This document shows positions 36,614-45,852 of a DNA stretch of 64,000 nucleotides, one piece after another. A program made the translations under genes and the position numbers. The notes under the pieces were generated by a model. That model worked only from the letters and a program-made list of their open reading frames with translations. It was not told where the DNA came from and did not search any database. Source of the stretch: Polaribacter butkevichii (GTDB taxonomy: Bacteria > Bacteroidota > Bacteroidia > Flavobacteriales > Flavobacteriaceae); contig NZ_CP150661.1 of NCBI RefSeq assembly GCF_038024105.1, positions 3,439,501 through 3,503,500 on the forward strand, in the 5' to 3' direction. Within the stretch, counting starts at the first letter, position 1; each line of letters opens with the position of its first letter.

Positions 36614-36670
36614 TATTTGTGCTTTTAATTGAGTTGGTACTGAATACAGCAACTGCCTACTGTCACTCTT

Positions 36671-37156
36671 TTAATAAACTTTCTCCCCTTTTTTAAGCCA
36701 TTTGCCCCATTCTTTATTAAAAGCGTGGACTCTTTCTGTCGTTTTACCCAAAGTATCCATTACTTTAAAATTGTTGTTTTTCCATTCAAAAATTCCGCCA
36801 TATAAATTAAAAACATTGGTGTAACCTTTTTTAATCAATTTGTCTGCAACAATTTCAGAACGAATTCCAAGAGAGCAATACACTACAATTTTAGCGTTTT
36901 TATCCGTTGGTAATTTCTCTAAAGTTGTATGGATATTAAAATCATCAAAACCGACACAAATAGCATTTTGTAAATGACTTACATTAAATTCTTTTACTTC
37001 TCTAGCATCTAATAAAATAGCTTTTGTTGTCGTTAAACTATCCACAGAAATATAAGGAACATTATTCTTGTTGAATTTATTCAATAATTTATCTAGCTTC
37101 TTTTGTCCGAAAGAAACTGAGCTTATTAAAAGAAAAAGAAGGATTACTTTATTCAT
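36671..37156 (-). CDS. Exported rhodanese-domain protein
   Basis: 161 residues with a signal peptide (MNKVILLFLLISSVSFGQ). One rhodanese domain (about 35-135) has the active-site Cys94 in VVYCSLGIRSE and TKAILLDAREVKEFNVSHL with GYTNVFNLYGG. Periplasmic rhodaneses transfer sulfane sulfur or bind metalloids. It lies between ArsM and DUF2064 with repeat-filled gaps on both sides; an arsenic role would be thiol binding, which is conjecture. Confidence 0.88.
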   Translation of the reverse strand: MNKVILLFLLISSVSFGQKKLDKLLNKFNKNNVPYISVDSLTTTKAILLDAREVKEFNVSHLQNAICVGFDDFNIHTTLEKLPTDKNAKIVVYCSLGIRSEIVADKLIKKGYTNVFNLYGGIFEWKNNNFKVMDTLGKTTERVHAFNKEWGKWLKKGEKVY

Positions 37157-37170
37157 AATTTAAATTTTAC

Positions 37171-37244
37171 AACGTTGTCATTGCGAGGTACGAAGCTATC
37201 TCTTCGGCATAAAAAGATTGCTTCGTGCCTTGCAATGACGTTTC
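37171..37244. repeat. GTCATTGCGAGG...CGAAGC palindromic intergenic repeat
   Basis: GTCATTGCGAGGTACGAAGC (37177-37196) and GCTTCGTGCCTTGCAATGAC (37220-37239) are inverted copies with two mismatches, separated by 23 bases. It occupies most of the 92-bp gap between the ArsM and rhodanese genes. Confidence 0.88.
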
Positions 37245-37248
37245 TTAA

Positions 37249-38217
37249 TTAACAACATCCTCCGCCATCATAATGAAACGTAGATTCTGAAAAGAAAATA
37301 TCGTCTCTACCTAAATTTTTAAGTGCATTTGCCGTTTTATCACAAATAGCCAAAGGCTGATTTTTTAATAAAGTATGCCCCAATCCGTCATCAAAATAAT
37401 CTTCATCACCATAATAAATAGCAGCTTTTCCTGTAAAAATACAAGGTCCGTCTGCTGGCATTGGGTCTTTAATAGCGGCAACTTCTATAGATTCTATATA
37501 AATTAATTCGTCCGTTGGATAATTCTTTGGATCTAAAATTCTGTAGGGTTTTCTTGCTCTAATTTCAATGGTTCCAAAACCGGCATCTGTTAAAGCTTTT
37601 ACATAATCTGCAATAGATAAACTTCCACTTAAACACAAGGCACGTAAACGTTCATCATTACGTAATTCATCGTTCATAGGTTGTTCACAAGTAGGATCGC
37701 TCATTACCAATTTTCCATGAGGTTTTAAAACTCGGTACATTTCTGCAATGGCTTTTTTTAAATCATCAGACTTAAAAATATTGAACAAACAATTTTGAGC
37801 CGCCACATCAATAGAATTATCTTCTACAGGTAAATCCATTGCATCACCTTTACGTAAATCAACAAAATCAGATTGAAACCAATCATTTTGTTCTTCTGCA
37901 ATTTTAAAATTTTTTCTGGAAGCTTCTAACATTTCGTCAACCACATCTAAACCAATAACGCCACCTTTATTTCTGTTAAAATAGGCAAATTGAAGTAATT
38001 CCATTCCGCCACCAACACCAACATATAGCATTTTAGGATTGTTGGTTAAATCACGAGCATGCACTGTAGAACCACAACCGTAGTTCATTTCTTGCATAAT
38101 TCTTGGAATTTTTAAACCTGGTAATTCCCAAATAGGGTTTGTTGTACAACATAGCCCAACATCTGGTGTTAATGCTGCTTCTTTATATACATTGTGTGTA
38201 GTTTCTAAATAACTCAT
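37249..38217 (-). CDS. arsM: Arsenosugar-cluster arsenite methyltransferase ArsM
   Basis: 322 residues from the ATG at 38217 (MSYLETTHNVYKEAALTP); a GTG 15 codons earlier is less likely. The SAM-binding motif VGVGGGMELLQF (about 66-77) and acidic DVVDEM follow the As-binding Cys48 (NYGCG), Cys143 (NCLFN) and Cys195 (LCLSG), whose spacing fits the three catalytic cysteines of ArsM. Extra cysteine pairs lie at Cys23-Cys24 (GLCCTT) and at the very end (GGGCC). It methylates As(III) to methyl- and dimethyl-arsenite, the precursor for ArsS. Confidence 0.93.
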   Translation of the reverse strand: MSYLETTHNVYKEAALTPDVGLCCTTNPIWELPGLKIPRIMQEMNYGCGSTVHARDLTNNPKMLYVGVGGGMELLQFAYFNRNKGGVIGLDVVDEMLEASRKNFKIAEEQNDWFQSDFVDLRKGDAMDLPVEDNSIDVAAQNCLFNIFKSDDLKKAIAEMYRVLKPHGKLVMSDPTCEQPMNDELRNDERLRALCLSGSLSIADYVKALTDAGFGTIEIRARKPYRILDPKNYPTDELIYIESIEVAAIKDPMPADGPCIFTGKAAIYYGDEDYFDDGLGHTLLKNQPLAICDKTANALKNLGRDDIFFSESTFHYDGGGCC

Positions 38218-38230
38218 GATTTTTTTTATT

Positions 38231-39058
38231 TTATAATTGAATTCCGAATCCTTGTAAACCACTTTCTATAGGTGGTAAAATTTCGGTATTATCCCAGATT
38301 CCTGTAATAATAGTTCTAGAATATTCTTCGGGTAGTAAACCGTTTTGCATTAATTTACTAGTTAATTTATAATTGTAATCTAACGTGTAATGTGTAAAGT
38401 TAAAGTTTTCTTTCGAATCGTCTAAAATAGCATACCAAACAGATGGAGTTCCGTTATTTGCTGGCATTCCAATAACTCCAGGATTTAGCCAAAGTTGTTC
38501 TTTTTCTTGTTGATAAAAAGGCAATCCACAATGACCAGCAACAATTACATCGCTATTTGTAGCTTCAAAATTTGGTTGTTTTATTGCCCAATCTGTAGAC
38601 TTAAAAATAAATTCTGAGACATTAAAATAAGAACCATGTACTACAGTTACTTGCTGTTTAGCATATTCAAAACGGATATTATTTGGTAATGTTTTTAGAA
38701 AATCTAAAGAGTTTTCAGACAATTTACTTTGTGCATACGGGTACCAAAGTTGAGAAAAACCATCGCAACGAGAACCTTCTCTAAAATCGCAACCACAATC
38801 TTCTGCATTTTCTCTTAACTGAATTTCTACATTACCAACAATGCTTTTTGCGCCCCACAATTTAAATAATTGTACGGTTTCTTCTGGTTGTGCACAGTAA
38901 CCCACAATATCTCCAGTACAAAAACAATTTTCTGGACTGATATTTTCTTTTTCGGCAATTTGTTTTAAAGCTTCTAAAGCTTGTAAATTGCTGTAAACTC
39001 CACCAAAAAGTAAAGTTTTACCTGATATTTTACCTAAATCGGCTATTTTTTGATCCAT
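38231..39058 (-). CDS. Degenerate, cysteine-rich metallophosphoesterase of the arsenosugar cluster
   Basis: 275 residues from the ATG at 39058; a GTG at 39112 would lie deep in the preceding gene. A calcineurin-like fold is clear (CTGDIVGYCAQP; VVHGSYFN; AGHCGLPFY), but the first motif is GVYSNLQAL instead of D-x-H-x-N, GNVE replaces GNH(D/E), and GHCG replaces GHTH. Seven Cys occur in the first 180 residues (45, 47, 55, 88, 90, 98, 177), one beside the remaining metal-site His176. The start overlaps the symporter by 16 bp and ArsM begins 13 bp downstream. It may bind a thiol-liganded metal or arsenical instead of hydrolysing phosphate. Confidence 0.82.
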   Translation of the reverse strand: MDQKIADLGKISGKTLLFGGVYSNLQALEALKQIAEKENISPENCFCTGDIVGYCAQPEETVQLFKLWGAKSIVGNVEIQLRENAEDCGCDFREGSRCDGFSQLWYPYAQSKLSENSLDFLKTLPNNIRFEYAKQQVTVVHGSYFNVSEFIFKSTDWAIKQPNFEATNSDVIVAGHCGLPFYQQEKEQLWLNPGVIGMPANNGTPSVWYAILDDSKENFNFTHYTLDYNYKLTSKLMQNGLLPEEYSRTIITGIWDNTEILPPIESGLQGFGIQL

Positions 39059-40377
39059 GTTGGTATAAAATATAAAATGATACAACTTAAAATCCCCCAA
39101 ATATTTACCCACAATAAAGAGGCGTATTTTCCTTCTGTAAAGATGAATGCTTCTGGGAAAATATCAAAAATGAGAAAAAATCCGAAAACTAATCCGCAGA
39201 AAACACTTAAATAGAAACTGATTCTTGGCACTTCTACTTTCCAAAATATAAAAATAGGAGTGAGGCCAATAACCATAGTTCCAGAGATGGTAGTTGCTGA
39301 TAAAATTTCAGCATTTAAAAACACCGGAATTGTTCCTAAAACGGCAACGATAATCATAGTAATTCTTCCGAAGGAAACCGTTTTTTTGATGTTTAAATCA
39401 ATAGCGATTAACTTAGAAAAAGACGAGAATGTAGAATCTAAAGTAGAGGCTGCAGAGGTTATCATAATAAAGTTAATGACTAATAAAATAACCACTCCAA
39501 ACGCTTTACCAACTTCTACAGCTGCTTGTCCAGACATTCCTTTTGTTTGCGCATACACACCAATTAAACTGAATAACACGATACAAATTGCGCCTAAACC
39601 ACTTGCCCATAAAAAGCTTTTCCTTGTTACTTTTGGGGATGAAATAAAACCTCTGTCGGTTAAAACAGGATCGTGAAAAGGGTAACTAAAAGATTGTATA
39701 ATTGCAGCAAAAAAGAGGTTTAATCCGAGTTCGAAACTCCAAGTTCCTGAACTAACAATTTGTGCAGTAGAAAAATCATCCGTAGTAAAAATTGTTCCTA
39801 AAATAATGAGCAATAAAACAGAAAATAATACCATTTGTATGACGTCTGTAAAAATAGAACTACTCAATCCGCCTTTTAAGGCGTAGGATAATGTTAGTAA
39901 AGTAAATACAATAATTGCCCAATAATAACCGCTAGTTCCTTGCGCTCCAAAGTAACTACCAATAACCATAGTGTTGCTCCAAACTTCATTAAAAAGACGA
40001 AAAGCAATCAATACCGAAAAGATTGCCATGGCGTTTTTACCAAACTTAGTTGTTAAAAAATGATGAATACTTTTAAAATTTCCTTTGGTTCTTAATTGAT
40101 AAATAATAATACCTGCAACTGCAAATGATAAGTAATAACCAGCATACGCTACACCACCAACCAACCCAAAAGACAAGCCTAAATTTGCTGCATTGGTAAT
40201 GCTTTTTGCAAAAATCCAAGAGATAATTAAGCTACCCGTTAATACCAAAGTATTGGGTGCTTTCTTTTTGTGTACAGCTTTAAAAAACTGATCTGTGGTT
40301 TTTGCGAGCGGCGATAAAAAGTACAAGGTTACACTTGAACAAATTATTAAAACCCATTGCCAATTAATTACATCCAT
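39043..40377 (-). CDS. Sodium:solute symporter (SSS family)
   Basis: 444 residues, about 12 to 13 hydrophobic helices, with the LeuT-like SSS layout (AGYYLSFAVAGIII; FNEVWSNTMVIGSYFG; FHDPVLTDRGFISS; STLDSTFSSFSKL). The last motif matches the sodium-site helix 8 (S-x-x-D-S) of the family. Solute unknown. The start is 6 bp downstream of SusD and the end overlaps the next gene, so one operon joins outer-membrane uptake, inner-membrane transport and ArsM. Confidence 0.9.
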   Translation of the reverse strand: MDVINWQWVLIICSSVTLYFLSPLAKTTDQFFKAVHKKKAPNTLVLTGSLIISWIFAKSITNAANLGLSFGLVGGVAYAGYYLSFAVAGIIIYQLRTKGNFKSIHHFLTTKFGKNAMAIFSVLIAFRLFNEVWSNTMVIGSYFGAQGTSGYYWAIIVFTLLTLSYALKGGLSSSIFTDVIQMVLFSVLLLIILGTIFTTDDFSTAQIVSSGTWSFELGLNLFFAAIIQSFSYPFHDPVLTDRGFISSPKVTRKSFLWASGLGAICIVLFSLIGVYAQTKGMSGQAAVEVGKAFGVVILLVINFIMITSAASTLDSTFSSFSKLIAIDLNIKKTVSFGRITMIIVAVLGTIPVFLNAEILSATTISGTMVIGLTPIFIFWKVEVPRISFYLSVFCGLVFGFFLIFDIFPEAFIFTEGKYASLLWVNIWGILSCIILYFIPTWIKK

Positions 40378-40383
40378 ATTTTT

Positions 40384-41823
40384 CTATTCGTTCCACCAAA
40401 CTTTTACGTCTAGACTGTTTCCGTTTGTTGCTGTTTCTGCTACTTTATAATTCTCTATATTTAAGGATGCTGCTTCCGCAGGATACGGCATTCTAACAGG
40501 AATTACACCGTTATTTAAACTTGCAGATATTGATTTTAAAGCAGGAAAACCTGTTCTTCTATATTCTACCCAACCTTCATATCCGTTAATAAGAGAAGCG
40601 ATCCATTTTTGAGTGATAATTTGTTCTAAATGTGATTTTCCTACAGTATTGTAATTCGCATTTAGAGTTAAATACGTTGCAGGTAAATTGGTGTTCCAAT
40701 ATTCAAAAGCTTGTGTAACGGCAGTATTGTATAATGTTTCTGCATTTGCTGTAATAAAGCCTTTTTGGGCAGCTTCTGCTAACAAGAAATTCGTTTCCCA
40801 AGCGGTCATGAAATTAGCATCTAATGTAGAGGTGTCTTCTCTAAAAATGGTTCCTGCTAAAGAATAATCAGACAAAGCCACTGATGTTGATGATGCGTCA
40901 ATTCCGTTTAATAAACCATTAAATTCATTAGAAGTAGCATTAGAAAAAGGTCTGAAAAAGGTTTCAATTCTAGTATCATTTAAATCAGTCAGAATTTCTT
41001 CCATGGTTTCAGAAAGTACAAAATTATTAAAATCACCAACTCTCAATTGCGCCAATCTAAAACTGTTTGGTTCAGAATTTGTAAAATCAAAAACCGCGTT
41101 TTCTGTATTGTTTTTTATATAGTTTCCTTCAATAAATAACGTTTGCAATTGAGCAGCAACATCTACTTTACCAGAAATACGCACTAAATATTTAATTTTT
41201 AACGAGTTTGCAAATTGTATCCATGAGTCTAAATTTCCATTATATAAAATATCGCCCTCTAAAGGAATAGAACCAGCATAGGCATTTATAGCAGCAATTC
41301 CTTTGTCTAGATTATCTAAAATTCCGTTTTCATTTTGATAAATGTCTTCTTGTAAATCATATTTAGGAGTAACCGTTCCTTCAATTCCGTTAAAGGCTTC
41401 AAAGTAGGGAACATCACCAAATAAATCTGTTAAACCAGCAGCCATATAGGCTTTTAAAATTAACGCAGGACCTTCATAAACTGCAAAAGCAGGTGTTTTT
41501 TGAGCTTGCTTTAAGATGATTTCATTATCACGCAAATTTGTGTAAAATATTGGCCAAGGATTTCCGCCTAATTGCGGACTTTTTAAATCGTGTCTGTCAA
41601 ATAAATTAAAATCTAAAGCGGTTCTGTGTTGTGCTAATAAATCTCCTGCAACAAAACCTTCATAACTCATATTTTCTCCAAAGTCGTAAATAACTTGTCT
41701 TAACAACAAACTGGGTTGTACAGAAACAGGTGCGTTTGGGTTGGTGTTTAAATCTTCAAAACCATTGGTGCAACTTGTAGCTATAAAAACAAAAATTGCA
41801 ATTGTATATATAATTTTTTTCAT
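40384..41823 (-). CDS. SusD/RagB-like surface lipoprotein
   Basis: 479 residues from the ATG at 41823; a TTG seven codons upstream is unlikely. A lipoprotein signal with the lipobox Cys at about 18 (FIATSCTNG) is followed by the SusD-like family 2 start GFEDLNTNPNAPVSVQPSLL and helix-rich repeats. The SusD lid covers the paired SusC barrel. It follows SusC at a 10-bp gap. Ligand unknown; the context suggests an arsenosugar or a sugar partner. Confidence 0.94.
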   Translation of the reverse strand: MKKIIYTIAIFVFIATSCTNGFEDLNTNPNAPVSVQPSLLLRQVIYDFGENMSYEGFVAGDLLAQHRTALDFNLFDRHDLKSPQLGGNPWPIFYTNLRDNEIILKQAQKTPAFAVYEGPALILKAYMAAGLTDLFGDVPYFEAFNGIEGTVTPKYDLQEDIYQNENGILDNLDKGIAAINAYAGSIPLEGDILYNGNLDSWIQFANSLKIKYLVRISGKVDVAAQLQTLFIEGNYIKNNTENAVFDFTNSEPNSFRLAQLRVGDFNNFVLSETMEEILTDLNDTRIETFFRPFSNATSNEFNGLLNGIDASSTSVALSDYSLAGTIFREDTSTLDANFMTAWETNFLLAEAAQKGFITANAETLYNTAVTQAFEYWNTNLPATYLTLNANYNTVGKSHLEQIITQKWIASLINGYEGWVEYRRTGFPALKSISASLNNGVIPVRMPYPAEAASLNIENYKVAETATNGNSLDVKVWWNE

Positions 41824-41833
41824 TGTCTTTTTT

Positions 41834-44800
41834 TTAAAAATCAAAACCTACTTTAAAACCTAAACTTCTGCTAGAAGCATAACTTAAATCTTCAACTCCA
41901 CTAACAAAACCATTTCCTTGAACGGCTAGTTGTTCAGGGTCAAAATGTGGATTTTCGGTAATTACAAATAAGTTGTTTCCAATAAAAGAAAAGTTCATTG
42001 TAGAGGTGTTTCTTAAGCCTAAAAAACCTTCGTCCAAATTTAATGTGTAGCCAATAGAAAACTGACGTAACTTTAAATAAGAAGCATCATAAACATTATT
42101 TTCTTCGTGATTTCTGTCGTAAAATTGTCTGTAATAACTTTCTGAAGAAACTGCAATAGTGTTTGGTTGCCCAGTATTTACATTTACACCTTGTGCAATA
42201 ATTCCTTCAGTTGGTCTGTTTGCAGTTTCTGCTAATTGCCCGCCAACGTTACCTAAAGCACGTGTTCTAGAAACAATTTCGCCACCTTGTCTCCAGTCGA
42301 ATAAGAAGCTTGCGTTCCAATCTTTGTATTTAAATGAGTTGTTCCATCCTAAAGTAAAATCTGGATTGTAATTACCAATTTTAATCAAATCATTATCGGC
42401 AATAAAACGGCCATCATCATCTAAAAGAAATTGACCTTCTTCATTTTTTTGATATCCTGTTCCGTATAAATCTCCAATTTGTCCGCCTTCTTCTACTTGA
42501 AACCAAACGGTTTGGTTTGCGCTATCGTAAATTCTACTATAGGCCAAGGTTAAACGTCCATCATCTTGAGGTAAATTATGAATAACAGATTTATTGGTTG
42601 CAAAATTAAAAGTAGTATTCCATTTAAAATTAGACGTTTTAATGGGTGTTCCTCCTAAAATAATTTCAACACCGGTTGTATTTACTTCTCCGCCATTTAC
42701 AACTTGTTGGTTGTAACCAGATGAAATAGGAATTGGTAATGAAATAATTTGATCTTTAGTCATTGCATTATAATACGTGAAATCGATATTTAAACGGTCT
42801 TTAAAGAAGCGTATATCTGTACCAAACTCATACGAAGTAGTTAATTCTGGTTTTAGATTTGCATTCGGAATAAAATTTTGATTACTAAAAGTTGGTTGTC
42901 CGTCAAAGGTTGTTTGTGATACAAAAGCACCCGATGTTTGATACGGATTGGTGTCATTACCAACCTGAGCAATACTTGCTCTTATCTTAGCAAAAGAAAT
43001 AATTGATGGTAATTTTGTGTAGTTTGATACAATAAAACTTGAAGAAATAGATGGGTAAAAGAAGGATGTGCCGTCTACAGAAAAAGGAGTTGCCAATGCA
43101 CTAGACCAATCATTTCTTCCTGTAATATCTACATATAAATAGTTTTTATATCCCAGTTTTGCAATTCCGTATAAAGAATTAATTCTCTTTGTAGAATCGA
43201 ACTGAAAAGCTTGAATTGGAGAAGCAGCGTTGTTTAAACTAAAAATTCCGGGTTGTGCTAAATTGGTAGTTTGTAATTGTTTTGTGGATGCTGTTTGGTC
43301 TAATCTATTTCCTCCAAAAGAAGCATCAAAAGAAAAATTACCAAAATTGTCTTTATAATTAATTAAGAAATCGGTATTTATTTCTCTGTAAAAAACATCG
43401 TGTTCTGCATAAGCTCCGTTTTGAAAACGATTAGAACTAAAATTCCGTTTAAAGATTCTTTTTTCTGATGAATAATCCATTCCGGAACGTAAAGAAACAC
43501 TTAGTCTATCTGTGAATTTATGGTTGATAGCAATATTACCAAAAAGACGATCTCTGTTAAAAGAGTTGGTGTTTTCATTTAATATAAAATACGGATTATC
43601 GAAAAAAGTATAATTAAAAGAATATTGTTGTACACCTTCTAAACCTGGTTGCCAATAGTTTTTTAAGTTATTAATATCTAAAGATCTTGGTCCCCAAGCA
43701 ACCAAAGAATAGTTTACATTTTCGCTTCCATAACCATTTGCAGGTCTATTATCGCTACTAGAATTTACATAGTTTAAAGAAGTGGTAATTCTTGTTTTTT
43801 CTGTCGGATTAAAATTCATTTTTAAAGCCGCCGTTTTTCTATCTAGATTTACACCCGGAATGATAGATTCGCTATCTAAATTGGTTAATGATAATCTGTA
43901 AGAACCTCCTGAAAAAGTATCTGTAATAGATATATTATTAATGCTTGTAACACCTGTTTGATAAAAATCTTTTAAATTATTGGGGTTTGATTTAAATAAA
44001 GTTGGTGTAATCGATAGATCATTATATAAAGCAGTATCTCCACCACGAACTACTGTTCCGTCTGGTAAAGTTACAGGAGAATCAAATTGCGGAATTAAGT
44101 TTCCTGCGTCTAATTTTGGTCCCCAAGAATAGGTAATATTATCACTTGTTCCGCCACCTAAACCATCTACATATTCAAAAACACCGCCTTGTCCTTGTCC
44201 GTATGTATTTTGGAATTCTGGCAAACGAAAAGCAGTATCAAACGTAATCGAAGAATTGATGCTAATTCCCAATCCTTTTTTCTTGCTTCCGTCTTTTGTT
44301 TTAATCACAATAACTCCGTTAGAAGCTCTAGTACCATACAAAGCCGCAGCACTTGGTCCTTTTAAAACAGTTACAGACTCAATATCATCTGGGTTTACTT
44401 CCATAGCGCCGTTTCCAAAATCTATTTCTTGAAAACCAGCAGCAGCTTCATTTGTAAAGTTAAAAACAGTGTTGTTGTTAATCGGAGTTCCATCAACCAC
44501 AAAAAGCGGATTGTTGTTAGAGAAAGAAGCTTCTCCTCGAATGGTTATTTTTGATGATGAACCCACTCCTGTTGCTCCCTGAGAAATAGTAACTCCAGCT
44601 AATTTACCAGATAAATTATCTAAAAAGTTAGGCGTTTTTACTTCGGATAATTCTTTGGCTTTTATTTCTTGAACCACATAACCTAATTCTTTTGTCTTTC
44701 TATTTACACCTAAAGCAGTAACAACAATTTCATTTAAACTAGTTTCTAATTCAGTAAGTTGAATGTCAATTTTAGTTTGATTTTCAATTTTTATTCTTTG

Positions 44801-45028
44801 AGTTTTATAGCCTAAAGAACTAAAAGTTAAAAACGGAGCATCCTTTAAAATAGCAATAGAATAAAATCCGTCTAAATTAGAAGTTGTACCATTTTTGGTT
44901 GATGAAGAGATACTAACGTAAGGTATTTCTTTTCCTGTATTTTTATCTGTAATGGTACCTGTAATTGTTGTTTGTGAAAAACTGATGCTTGTAAACAGCA
45001 ACAAAATCCACATGTAAATGTGTTTCAT
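41834..45028 (-). CDS. SusC/RagA-type TonB-linked outer-membrane transporter
   Basis: 1064 residues with a signal peptide (MKHIYMWILLLFTSISFSQ), a carboxypeptidase-regulatory-like domain (about 20-105; TITGTITDKNTGKEIPYVSI), a plug with LSGKLAGVTISQGATGVGSSS and SVTVLKGPSAAALYGTRASNG, and a long barrel ending GFKVGFDF. SusC proteins import glycans or peptides with a SusD lid. It is unusual to find it inside an ArsM/ArsS locus. The 143-bp gap upstream holds a TCGAGCGGAGTCGAGA repeat and may carry the promoter. Confidence 0.95.
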   Translation of the reverse strand: MKHIYMWILLLFTSISFSQTTITGTITDKNTGKEIPYVSISSSTKNGTTSNLDGFYSIAILKDAPFLTFSSLGYKTQRIKIENQTKIDIQLTELETSLNEIVVTALGVNRKTKELGYVVQEIKAKELSEVKTPNFLDNLSGKLAGVTISQGATGVGSSSKITIRGEASFSNNNPLFVVDGTPINNNTVFNFTNEAAAGFQEIDFGNGAMEVNPDDIESVTVLKGPSAAALYGTRASNGVIVIKTKDGSKKKGLGISINSSITFDTAFRLPEFQNTYGQGQGGVFEYVDGLGGGTSDNITYSWGPKLDAGNLIPQFDSPVTLPDGTVVRGGDTALYNDLSITPTLFKSNPNNLKDFYQTGVTSINNISITDTFSGGSYRLSLTNLDSESIIPGVNLDRKTAALKMNFNPTEKTRITTSLNYVNSSSDNRPANGYGSENVNYSLVAWGPRSLDINNLKNYWQPGLEGVQQYSFNYTFFDNPYFILNENTNSFNRDRLFGNIAINHKFTDRLSVSLRSGMDYSSEKRIFKRNFSSNRFQNGAYAEHDVFYREINTDFLINYKDNFGNFSFDASFGGNRLDQTASTKQLQTTNLAQPGIFSLNNAASPIQAFQFDSTKRINSLYGIAKLGYKNYLYVDITGRNDWSSALATPFSVDGTSFFYPSISSSFIVSNYTKLPSIISFAKIRASIAQVGNDTNPYQTSGAFVSQTTFDGQPTFSNQNFIPNANLKPELTTSYEFGTDIRFFKDRLNIDFTYYNAMTKDQIISLPIPISSGYNQQVVNGGEVNTTGVEIILGGTPIKTSNFKWNTTFNFATNKSVIHNLPQDDGRLTLAYSRIYDSANQTVWFQVEEGGQIGDLYGTGYQKNEEGQFLLDDDGRFIADNDLIKIGNYNPDFTLGWNNSFKYKDWNASFLFDWRQGGEIVSRTRALGNVGGQLAETANRPTEGIIAQGVNVNTGQPNTIAVSSESYYRQFYDRNHEENNVYDASYLKLRQFSIGYTLNLDEGFLGLRNTSTMNFSFIGNNLFVITENPHFDPEQLAVQGNGFVSGVEDLSYASSRSLGFKVGFDF

Positions 45029-45078
45029 TTAGTGATAATTTTTGTGTAAAAATATTTTTAGCCTAAACTGTTGTCAGT

Positions 45079-45094
45079 TCGAGCGGAGTCGAGA
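45079..45094. repeat. TCGAGCGnAGTCGAGA short intergenic repeat, single copy
   Basis: TCGAGCGGAGTCGAGA is a half copy of the palindrome at 46926-46970, also preceded by a TGTCAG sequence. It lies between the SusC start and the DUF2064-B stop. Confidence 0.7.
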
Positions 45095-45171
45095 ATCATT
45101 TTATTTAATAACGAAATCTTATAACTGTGTTAAAAGAGATCTGTGTTATTAATAATAATTCTGAAAATTTA

Positions 45172-45849
45172 TTACGCAAAAATAATTGGTGAACCTTTAT
45201 TAAAGTTCTTAGAAAAAGAAGTTTGTAGTGTAGAAAAATCAACTTTAAAAAAAGCGATTTTAATTGATAAGAATAATTTTTGTAAAAGTTTTAAGATTGA
45301 TAAAGGTATCGCTTTAAAACTATCTAAGATAAATTGAATATCTTCCTTTGAGTCAATATCATTTAGCAATTCTAAAAATTGAATTTCTAAATTTTTACTA
45401 GTTGCTATGTTAGCAATACTTTTGTGCAAACGATTGGTTTGCCAAGGTAATTTGATGAAACTTTCTTTATCAAAATGAGCTTTTTGAATTCCCATTAAAT
45501 AAAAACCTCCATCTCTAGAAGGGCCTAAAACTAAATTGTTGGTTTCTAGTTGTTGTAAAGTATCAACTAAATGATGTGTTTTTAAATGTGGCGTGTCATT
45601 ACCAATGGTAATTACGTTATCAAAACCTTTGTTAAAAACACCTTGAATAGCATTGGAAAAACGGTCTCCAAAGGAAGTTCCTGTTTGTTGTTTTTCTGAA
45701 ATAAGAAAATATGCTATTTCAGATTTTTCTACCAATTTTAAGGTTTGTGCATTTAATGCAGAAAAAACATCCGCAGAAAGAAACGATTTTCTTTCTACTT
45801 CTTTTTCCGCAGAATTTGCAAAAATTAATATGGCAGTTTTTTTACTCAT
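45172..45849 (-). CDS. TIGR04282/DUF2064 protein (copy B, divergent)
   Basis: 225 residues. The C-terminal part of the DUF2064 fold is preserved (GFDNVITIGNDTPHL; LVLGPSRDGGFYLMGIQ), but the N-terminal nucleotide-binding motif TRNPELGKAKTRLA of copy A is absent (here FANSAEKEVERKSFLSADV). A basic, hydrophobic tail of about 45 residues is added. It follows ArsS by 3 bp and is certainly co-transcribed. It may be a partner or a specialised transferase with altered donor use. Confidence 0.82.
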   Translation of the reverse strand: MSKKTAILIFANSAEKEVERKSFLSADVFSALNAQTLKLVEKSEIAYFLISEKQQTGTSFGDRFSNAIQGVFNKGFDNVITIGNDTPHLKTHHLVDTLQQLETNNLVLGPSRDGGFYLMGIQKAHFDKESFIKLPWQTNRLHKSIANIATSKNLEIQFLELLNDIDSKEDIQFILDSFKAIPLSILKLLQKLFLSIKIAFFKVDFSTLQTSFSKNFNKGSPIIFA

Positions 45850-45852
45850 AAA

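Noticed and set aside
39059..39112. GTG start giving 18 extra residues on the degenerate phosphoesterase
   Set aside because: It would overlap the symporter by 70 bp; the ATG at 39058 precedes the conserved fold.
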